Shown in pieces: positions 29,102-34,224 of a stretch of 34,224 bases of DNA; the stretch's first letter is position 1; every line of letters begins with the position of its first letter. This stretch comes from Actinophytocola sp044466355 (GTDB lineage Bacteria; Actinomycetota; Actinomycetes; Mycobacteriales; Pseudonocardiaceae). Made by a program: the position numbers and the translations under genes. The stretch covers positions 1 through 34,224 of the forward strand of contig NZ_JBITMQ010000032.1 in NCBI RefSeq assembly GCF_044466355.1, read 5' to 3'. The notes under the pieces are model-generated. The model was not told the DNA's origin, did no database searches, and worked only from the letters and a program-made list of their open reading frames with translations.

Positions 29102-30289
29102 TCACACCTCGACGTGCGCGTCCCTGCCCGCGCGCAACCCGATCAGGGCGTGCGCGGCGGCGACGCCGACGAGCACCGACAGCGGCACCCGCCAGCCACC
29201 GGTCGCGTCGTGCAGCGCACCGAACAACGTCGGCCCGACCGCCGCGACGAGGTAGCCGACCGACTGTCCCATACCGGACAGCGCCGCGGACGAACGCGGG
29301 TCCGCTGCCCGCAGGCTGAAGAACGCGAGCGCCAGGAAGAACAAGGCGCCCGCGCCGATGCCGGTGACCAGCACCCACACCACCGCGAGGTCCGGCGCGA
29401 CCAGCAAACCGAGGTAGCCGACCATCGCGAGCAGCGACGACGTGGACGCGACCGCCCGCTGGTCACGCAACCGGACCAGCAGCAACGGCACGACGAGGCT
29501 CATCACCACGCCGATGATCTGGTAGGCGAACAGCAGCCACCCCGCGGCGGTCGCGGTCGTGCCGTAGCTGACCAGGATGGACGGATACCACGACAGCACC
29601 GTGTAGAAGCCGGTCGCCGACAGCGCCATGAACACCGCGCACTCCCAGGCGAGCAGCGACCGCCACGGCGTCCTGCCCTTGTGCACCTCGGGCACCGCCC
29701 GCTGGGTGCGCCGCGACAGCCGTGGCGTCCACACGGCCAGCGCGACCAGCACGAACCCGGCCCACACGCCGAGCGCCGTGCGCCAGCCGCCGGGCAGCGC
29801 GTCCGCCATCGGCACCGCCACCCCGGCTGCGGTCGACGCGACGATGCCGATCACCGCCGTGTAAACGCCGGTCGCCGCGCTCACGTGGTCCGGGAAGTCC
29901 CTTTTGATCAGGCTCGGCATCAGCACGTTGCCCGCGGCGATCGCGGCGCCGAGCAGGACCGTGCCCACCCACAGCAGCCCGGTCACCGGCAGCGACCGCA
30001 GCACGATCCCGGTCGCGAGCAGGGCGAGCGCGAGCCACAGCAACCGGTCGGTGCCCAGTTTCCCCGCGAGCCGGGGGATCTGCGGGGACACCACGGCGAA
30101 CGTGAGGAGCGGCAGCGTGCCGATGAACCCGGCCTCACCCGCGGTGAGCCCGATGTCGGCGCGGATGGTCTCCAGCACCGGCCCGACCGACGTCAGCGCG
30201 GCCCGCAGGTTCGCGGCGAGCAGCAGGAACCCCGCGATCATCAGGACCCGGCGAGCAGTGCCCTCGTTAGCAGTCCTCACGACCGTCAC
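29102..30289 (-). CDS. MFS transporter, CynX/NimT-like
   Basis: This 395-residue membrane protein has twelve predicted helices and looks like the CynX/NimT branch of the major facilitator superfamily: FLLLAANLRAALTSVGPVLETIRADIGLTAGEAGFIGTLPLLTFAV, GNVLMPSLIKRDFPDHVSAATGVYTAVIG and AWECAVFMALSATGFYTVLSWYPSIL. The family includes cyanate, 2-nitroimidazole and other small-molecule transporters; the substrate here is open. An in-frame extension up to 30529 is not credible because it runs across the divergent gene. GTG 30289 has GAGAGG nine bases upstream; GTG 30280 is an alternative. It starts a three-gene unit with the epimerase and isomerase and diverges from the phosphatase gene over about 50 bases. 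Confidence 0.88.
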   Translation of the reverse strand: MTVVRTANEGTARRVLMIAGFLLLAANLRAALTSVGPVLETIRADIGLTAGEAGFIGTLPLLTFAVVSPQIPRLAGKLGTDRLLWLALALLATGIVLRSLPVTGLLWVGTVLLGAAIAAGNVLMPSLIKRDFPDHVSAATGVYTAVIGIVASTAAGVAVPMADALPGGWRTALGVWAGFVLVALAVWTPRLSRRTQRAVPEVHKGRTPWRSLLAWECAVFMALSATGFYTVLSWYPSILVSYGTTATAAGWLLFAYQIIGVVMSLVVPLLLVRLRDQRAVASTSSLLAMVGYLGLLVAPDLAVVWVLVTGIGAGALFFLALAFFSLRAADPRSSAALSGMGQSVGYLVAAVGPTLFGALHDATGGWRVPLSVLVGVAAAHALIGLRAGRDAHVEV

Positions 30290-30341
30290 GGTGGTCAACC
30301 TCTCACACGGCCGAGGAGGGCGGCAATGATGAGATGGCGGG

Positions 30342-31115
30342 GTGCGCTGGATCGAACTCGAGAACGCCGTGAACGTCCGCGACCTCGGCGGGCTGCCCGC
30401 CGAGGCCGGAAAACGCCTCCGTACCGGGCAACTCGTCCGGTCGGACAACCTGCAGGACCTCTCGCCGGCGGACGTGACCCGCCTCGTCGACGAGATCGGG
30501 GTCACCACCGTCGTCGACCTCCGCAGCACCGGGGAGGTGCGGTCGGAGGGCCCCGGCCCGTTGAAAGCGCTTTCCTCGGTGGAGCACCGGCACCTGTCCC
30601 TGCTGCCGGAGTTCGGTGAGATGACCGACGTGGCGAAGGACGCGCTCGCGCTGAACCGGGAACGCGCTCTCCAGCGCGACCCGAAGAACGTGGCGGACGC
30701 GTTCTACTTCGGCTACCTCGAGGACCGGCCGGACAGCGTCGTCGAGGCGCTGCGAGCGATCGCGACCGCACCCGGCGCGGCGCTCGTGCACTGCGCGGCG
30801 GGCAAGGACCGGACGGGCGTGGTGATCGCACTGGCGCTGTCGGTGGCCGGGGTGCCGCGCGAGGAGATCGTGGCGGACTACGAGGCGACCGGCGAGCGCA
30901 TCGAGCTGATCCTCGACCGGCTGCGCGCCTCCCCCACCTACGCGCGCGACATCGACAACGTGCCCGCCCACGAGCACGACCCGCGCCCGGAGATCATGCG
31001 CCGCTTACTGGCGCGCCTCGACGAGGACTACGGCGGCCCGCTCGGCTGGCTCGCGGCGCACGGGTTCGACAAGGTGGACGCGGAGAAGCTGCGGAACAAG
31101 CTGGTCGAGGAGTGA
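30342..31115 (+). CDS. Tyrosine-specific protein phosphatase (Y_phosphatase3, PtpB-like)
   Basis: This 257-residue protein matches the Y_phosphatase3 family (mycobacterial PtpB-like and yeast Siw14-like): NVRDLGGLPAEAGKRLRTGQLVRSDNLQDLSPADV near the start, VVDLRSTGEV and the catalytic loop HCAAGKDRTG with Cys151 as nucleophile and Arg157. It hydrolyses phosphotyrosine or a similar phosphoester. No signal peptide is seen. The GTG at 30342 has no clear Shine-Dalgarno sequence, and TGAGAT (30330-30335) six bases upstream may be a -10 box for a leaderless message. It diverges from the MFS gene and precedes the SDR gene by two bases, with whose start it shares a GAGGAG ribosome-binding site at its 3' end. 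Confidence 0.88.
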   Translation: MRWIELENAVNVRDLGGLPAEAGKRLRTGQLVRSDNLQDLSPADVTRLVDEIGVTTVVDLRSTGEVRSEGPGPLKALSSVEHRHLSLLPEFGEMTDVAKDALALNRERALQRDPKNVADAFYFGYLEDRPDSVVEALRAIATAPGAALVHCAAGKDRTGVVIALALSVAGVPREEIVADYEATGERIELILDRLRASPTYARDIDNVPAHEHDPRPEIMRRLLARLDEDYGGPLGWLAAHGFDKVDAEKLRNKLVEE

Positions 31116-31117
31116 GC

Positions 31118-31777
31118 ATGGCCGAGTCAGTGCTGGTCACCGGGGGTACGGGCGGTCTTGGCGCGGCCGTGACGACCGCGTTCGCGGAGGCGGGCTGGCG
31201 GGTCGTGGTGCCGTACCGGTCGCGGCCGCCGTCGGGTGTCGTGGGGGTGCGGGCGGACCTGACGGACCCCGCGCAGGTGGCGTCGGCGGTGGACGTGGCC
31301 GCGGCGGAGGGGCCGCTGCGTGCCGTCGTCCACCTCGCGGGCGGCTTCGCGATGGGCGGCCGCGTGCACGAGACCCCGGTCGAGGAGTTCGAGGCGCAGT
31401 TCCACACGAACCTGCGTCCGACCTACCTCGTCTGCGCGGCGGCGATCCCGAGGTTGATGGAGGCGGGCGGCGGCTCGATCGTGTGCGTGTCGTCGAAGGC
31501 CGCGGTCAACCCGTTCCCGGGCGCCGCGGGGTACGTGACGTCGAAGGCGGCGGTGCTCGCGCTGGTGGACGCCCTGGACGCCGAGTACCGCGCCGACGGC
31601 ATCCGCGTGAACGCGGTCCTGCCCGGTGTGATCGACACGCCGGCGAACCGCGAGTCCATGCCCGGGAGCCGGTCGAACTGGGTTTCTCCGGCCGACATCG
31701 CGAAGACGGTCCTGTTCCTGGCGAGTGACGCGTCGAGCACGATCAGCGGCGCCCACATCCCGGTCGACCGCGCCTAG
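31118..31777 (+). CDS. Short-chain dehydrogenase/reductase
   Basis: This 219-residue enzyme is a classical SDR. It has VLVTGGTGGLGAAVTTAFAEAGW (TGxxxGxG cofactor loop), the HLAGG strand and the catalytic Ser126 and Tyr139-Lys143 (VSSKAAVNPFPGAAGYVTSKAA). The C-terminal NAVLPGVIDTPANR and FLASDASSTISGAHIPVD are standard. It oxidises or reduces a small substrate with NAD(P). The ATG at 31118 has GAGGAG five bases upstream, made by the end of the phosphatase gene, so translation is coupled to it. The stop overlaps the stop of the membrane-protein gene on the other strand by four bases (CTAG at 31774). Confidence 0.9.
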   Translation: MAESVLVTGGTGGLGAAVTTAFAEAGWRVVVPYRSRPPSGVVGVRADLTDPAQVASAVDVAAAEGPLRAVVHLAGGFAMGGRVHETPVEEFEAQFHTNLRPTYLVCAAAIPRLMEAGGGSIVCVSSKAAVNPFPGAAGYVTSKAAVLALVDALDAEYRADGIRVNAVLPGVIDTPANRESMPGSRSNWVSPADIAKTVLFLASDASSTISGAHIPVDRA

Positions 31778-32223
31778 ACGGGGACGGGTTCTCCCGCGAG
31801 TGCCCGCTTCGTCGCCTGGAGCGCGACGTGGCCGCCGACCGCGATCAGCACCCCGCTGGTCACGACCAGCCAGATCGGCGCGCCCGCGTTCAGCACGGCG
31901 ATCACCACGAACGCGTCGAACAGGCCGACCAGCGTGAACCCGAGGTGTTCCAGGTGCGCGGGCGACCTGGGCGGCAGCCGCCGGGCCAGCACTCCCCGGG
32001 CCACCATCACGCCCGCCAGCAGCGTGAACGCGGTGAACAGCACACGGCTGCCCGCGCCGAGCAGGGTCCACTCCACGGCCACCGCGAGCGCGAGGAACAC
32101 CGTGGTGGCGACAAGCGAGGCGAGGTAGACGTCGAAGAACCTGCCGCGGTACAGGGCGATTCCGCCCGCGATCAAGGCGATGAGGCCGGTGCCCGCGTGC
32201 AGGCCGATGAGAAGGGAGTGCAT
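31774..32223 (-). CDS. Integral membrane protein of unknown function
   Basis: This 149-residue protein has about four or five hydrophobic helices, starting SLLIGLHAGTGLIALIAGGIALY and ending PIWLVVTSGVLIAVGGHVAL. I do not recognise a family. There is a positively charged patch (RGVLARRLPPRSPAHLEHLG) between two helices. The ATG at 32223 is chosen over a longer frame that would run through the inverted repeat at 32235-32277; GGGAGTG-like context and a hydrophobic first helix support it. It lies 43 bases downstream of the PadR gene on the same strand and is probably repressed by it. Its 3' end overlaps the SDR gene by four bases (convergent). Confidence 0.75.
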   Translation of the reverse strand: MHSLLIGLHAGTGLIALIAGGIALYRGRFFDVYLASLVATTVFLALAVAVEWTLLGAGSRVLFTAFTLLAGVMVARGVLARRLPPRSPAHLEHLGFTLVGLFDAFVVIAVLNAGAPIWLVVTSGVLIAVGGHVALQATKRALAGEPVPV

Positions 32224-32234
32224 GAGACACGACC

Positions 32235-32277
32235 TTCCACTGTGGGAGGTCTTCAGTCTCGACCTGTCACAGTGGAA
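32235..32277. promoter_or_regulatory. Perfect inverted repeat, likely PadR operator
   Basis: TTCCACTGTG (32235-32244) is exactly complementary to CACAGTGGAA (32268-32277) with a 23-base spacer. The repeat lies between the PadR gene end and the membrane-protein start, overlapping the last codons of the PadR gene. The dyad is wide enough for a dimeric regulator, and the position just before the membrane-protein ATG suits an operator. It could alternatively act as an RNA hairpin. Confidence 0.65.
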
Positions 32278-32773
32278 TGTCAAGGAGGCCGGGCAGCTCG
32301 TCGAACCAGTCCAGCGCGGCCTGCTCGTGCCGGATACCGAAACGCAGGGTGGCGAGCCTGCGCGGGTCGTCGATCTCCTGCTCGTGCCTGCGGTACTCGG
32401 CCAGCCGCTCCGCGTGCCGGGACCGCTGCGTCGCGATGATCTCGGCGAGCCGGGCGGGCGGCAGGTGGTCGGCGAAGTTGATGGTCAGCAGCAACGGCGC
32501 CCGGACCTGGTCGTCCGCCGGGTCCGCGGCCACCCACTCCGCGAACGCGGCCCGGCCCGCCCGTGTGATCGTGTACGGCTTGCGGTCCCGTGGCCCCGGC
32601 TTCCCCGCGGTTACCAGCTCCTGCTCGGTCATCCTGGTGAGCTCGCGGTAGACCTGGCTCTGCGTGAGCGTCCAGAAGTTGCCGATCCGGTCGGCGGCCC
32701 TGGCCATCAGGTCCCAGCCCGTCATCGGGCCGTCGTGGAGCAGACCGAGCAACGCGGCGGCGGTGGCGTTCAT
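32267..32773 (-). CDS. PadR-family transcriptional regulator
   Basis: This 168-residue protein has the PadR winged helix at its N-terminus: LLGLLHDGPMTGWDLMARAADRIGNFWTLTQSQVYRELTRMTEQELVTAGK, followed by PRDRKPYTITRAGRAAFAEWV. The C-terminal half is the helical dimerisation region with charged heptads (RLAEIIATQRSRHAERLAEYRRHEQEIDDPRR). It binds DNA as a dimer and usually represses a gene next to its own, often one for export or detoxification. The ATG at 32773 has a weak ribosome-binding site. It ends inside the right arm of the inverted repeat at 32235-32277. It diverges from the F420-type oxidoreductase gene over 64 bases, so it may also control that gene. Confidence 0.93.
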   Translation of the reverse strand: MNATAAALLGLLHDGPMTGWDLMARAADRIGNFWTLTQSQVYRELTRMTEQELVTAGKPGPRDRKPYTITRAGRAAFAEWVAADPADDQVRAPLLLTINFADHLPPARLAEIIATQRSRHAERLAEYRRHEQEIDDPRRLATLRFGIRHEQAALDWFDELPGLLDIPL

Positions 32774-32799
32774 GCGGTCATTCTCTCTGCCCGCTCGAC

Positions 32800-32830
32800 T
32801 TGCGCTGGAGTGCGCTCCAGGTCATACCGT
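32800..32830 (+). promoter_or_regulatory. Leaderless promoter with embedded palindrome for F420-type oxidoreductase
   Basis: A -35-like TTGCGC (32800-32805) and a -10 TACCGT (32825-32830) flank the perfect palindrome CTGGAGTGCGCTCCAG (32805-32820). The start GTG at 32838 follows the -10 box by seven bases, so the message is probably leaderless. A protein bound to the palindrome would block RNA polymerase. The spacing of 19 bases between boxes is long. Confidence 0.55.
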
Positions 32831-32837
32831 GGCTGTC

Positions 32838-33695
32838 GTGAAGCTCGGAGTGCACCAGATCGCGTTCACCGTTCCCGACGGGGCCGCCGGCATCGCGCCG
32901 GAACTGGTCCGCCTCGCACACGCCGTCGAGGAAGCGGGGGTCACGCACCTGTCGGTGATGGACCACTACTTCCAGATGGAGCAGATCCTCCCGGCCACCG
33001 ACCCGATGCTGGAGGGGTACACCACGCTCGGGTTCCTGGCCGCGCACACCTCGACCGTCCGCCTCGGGCTGCTGGTCACCGGGGTCACCTACCGCCACCC
33101 CGGACTGCTCGCGAAGATCGTGTCCACATTGGACGTGCTGTCCGGCGGCCGGGCCGAGCTGGGCATCGGCGCCGCGTGGTACGAGCGTGAGCACGTCGGC
33201 CTCGGCGTGCCGTTCCCGCCGAGGGCGGAGCGGTTCGAACGCCTCGAGGAGACGCTGCGGATCTGCCGCCAGATGTGGGACCAGGACAACGACGGCCCGT
33301 TCGAGGGCAAGCACTACCAGCTGGCGGAGACCCTGTGCCACCCGGCGCCGCTCTCCAAGCCCCCGATCCTGATCGGCGGCGGCGGCGAGAAGAAGACGCT
33401 GCGGCTGGTGGCCCAGTACGCGGACGCGTGCAACCTCTTCGCCACGTCCCCGGAGGAGGTCGCCCACAAGCTGGACGTGCTACGCCGCCACTGCGACGAG
33501 GTCGGCCGCGACTACGACTCGATCCAGAAGACGGCCAACCACAACGGCCCGATCACCGACTCCTTCGTCAACGACATGACCGCGTACGCGAAGCTCGGCA
33601 TAGAAACCATGATCGTCCTCCCCCCAGGCAACACCCCAGCCAAGTACGTACAAGAAGAAGTCGCCCCGCTAGTCCCCCAACTAGCAAACCTGTAA
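32838..33695 (+). CDS. LLM-class F420-dependent oxidoreductase
   Basis: This 285-residue protein has the luciferase-like monooxygenase (TIM-barrel) fold: LAHAVEEAGVTHLSVMDHYFQMEQI near the start, TSTVRLGLLVTGVTYRHPGLLAKIVSTLDVLSGGRAELGIGAAWYEREHVGLGVPFPPRAERFERLEETL and the C-terminal AKLGIETMIVLPPG. These residues fit the F420-dependent subgroup common in actinomycetes, which reduces or oxidises small organic compounds using coenzyme F420 in the cytosol. Substrate unknown. The GTG at 32838 has no Shine-Dalgarno sequence and a -10 box seven bases upstream. In the last 31 sense codons, 12 end in A and none in T (for example ATA, GTA, CTA, GCA), unlike the earlier part. Array C starts three bases after its stop. 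Confidence 0.9.
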   Translation: MKLGVHQIAFTVPDGAAGIAPELVRLAHAVEEAGVTHLSVMDHYFQMEQILPATDPMLEGYTTLGFLAAHTSTVRLGLLVTGVTYRHPGLLAKIVSTLDVLSGGRAELGIGAAWYEREHVGLGVPFPPRAERFERLEETLRICRQMWDQDNDGPFEGKHYQLAETLCHPAPLSKPPILIGGGGEKKTLRLVAQYADACNLFATSPEEVAHKLDVLRRHCDEVGRDYDSIQKTANHNGPITDSFVNDMTAYAKLGIETMIVLPPGNTPAKYVQEEVAPLVPQLANL

Positions 33696-33698
33696 CCC

Positions 33699-34129
33699 CG
33701 CGAGTCGCGCCCCAGAACACAGCGAGTCACGCTCCCGGACGCCGCGAGTCGCGCGCCCAGCCATACCGAGTTGTCGCCTTCGTGCAGACGCACAACACCA
33801 CCACATGCACGAAACCGACAACTCAATGCGCCCCAGAACACGACTCGCCCTGTCCGGGAACGCGACTCGCGCTGTCCGGCAGCCCGCGAGTCGCGCGCCC
33901 AGCCATACCGAGTTGTCGCCTTCGTGCAGACGCACAACACCACCACATGCACGAAACCGACAACTCAATGCGCCCCAGAACACGACTCGCCCTGTCCGGG
34001 AACGCGACTCGCGCTGTCCGGCAGCCCGCGAGTCGCGCGCTCAGCCATACCGAGTTGTCGGGTTCGTGCAGACGCACGACACCGCCACATGCACGAAACC
34101 GACAACTCGATGTGTTCCGGAGCGCGACT
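33699..34129. repeat. Hairpin array C, three units with 142-bp period
   Basis: Cores CGAGTTGTCG lie at 33767, 33909 and 34051, exact 142-bp steps. Each unit carries inner arms GAGTTGTCG...TTCGTGCA and TGCACGAAACCGACAACTC around a roughly 23-base loop, with outer CGCGAGTCGCGC and several copies of CGACTCGC. Units one and two are identical over the full 142 bases; unit three differs at several sites and is cut by the IS-like end at 34130. Extra CGCGAGTCGCG-type motifs lie at 33699-33733. The array begins three bases after the stop of the oxidoreductase gene. Plus-strand DNA to its left is C/A-rich. Confidence 0.9.
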
Positions 34130-34224
34130 GGGACTGTTCCAAGATCGGTGTTTCTGGCCCGACACGCCGGGCTGATGGTCTGGCGGGATGGGCACTGTGA
34201 GTGATGACATCTGATGTTGTGAGT
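34130..34224. repeat. Right copy of 95-bp terminal inverted repeat, IS-end-like
   Basis: This is the exact reverse complement of bases 1-95, starting GGGACTGTTCC at the array junction. It interrupts the outer arm of the third array C unit within a GCGCGACT motif. No transposase is present before the window ends. See the left copy for the IS256-like reading. Confidence 0.75.

Noticed and set aside
33699..34129. CRISPR array
   Set aside because: The period is regular but the whole unit, including spacer, is repeated and self-complementary; there are no variable spacers and no cas genes.
33275..34204. Open frames across array C on both strands with repeated peptides
   Set aside because: The periodic peptides come from the 142-bp repeats and change frame from unit to unit; no start signal or codon bias supports them.

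Overview
This very GC-rich window looks like chromosomal DNA of an actinomycete, most likely a member of the Pseudonocardiaceae. The grounds are strongly G/C-ending codons, a DUF5753-type XRE regulator with a DUF397 partner, a DrrAB-type exporter, an F420-type (LLM) oxidoreductase, overlapping ATGA/GTGA gene junctions and several apparently leaderless starts. The first and last 95 bases are an exact inverted repeat that reads like one insertion-sequence end, so the window is probably a contig broken at two copies of one repeat. No transposase, phage integrase or cas gene is visible.

Layout. 334-2710 (+): flavin reductase-like gene and a DrrAB-type ABC exporter, closed by a 12-bp terminator hairpin. 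2751-8652 (-): a 735-residue conserved protein whose start codon sits one base after a tRNA, two unusual tRNAs (Gly-UCC and Pro-UGG anticodons on nearly the same body), a very large STAND-like ATPase and a DUF2294 protein. 8857-9776 (+): cysteine dioxygenase and rhodanese, translationally coupled. 9864-11655 (-): XRE-DUF5753 regulator, DUF397 protein and a small unknown, with two TGCACGTGCA palindromes. 11876-16573 (+): a 1454-residue SF1 helicase with a C-terminal Vsr-like nuclease fold, plus a small unknown. 16616-17395 (-): IclR regulator, divergent from a tight operon (17541-23370) holding a complete NitT/TauT-type ABC importer, an aldehyde dehydrogenase and a MetE-like methyltransferase. 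TetR and alpha/beta-hydrolase genes follow. 24895-27295 (-): glutamine synthetase-like and amidohydrolase genes, a split version of fungal FluG. 27652-30289 (-): MFS exporter, NAD-epimerase and TIM-barrel isomerase. 30342-31777 (+): protein phosphatase and SDR. 31774-32773 (-): PadR regulator and a membrane protein. 32838-33695 (+): F420-type oxidoreductase.

The most interesting signal is outside the genes. Three loci (about 96-260, 27327-27643 and 33699-34129) carry one family of large hairpins, tandemly repeated with a 110-bp period at one locus and a 142-bp period at another. Two of the loci start within a few bases of a stop codon. Both terminal loci are cut by the IS-like end. All four readable flanks show the same strand-specific change: the strand running outward from the array is depleted in C and enriched in T for about 100-250 bases, and this alters the codon usage of four unrelated genes. 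That pattern suggests a recurring DNA or RNA process acting outward from these arrays. I do not recognise it as a described system.
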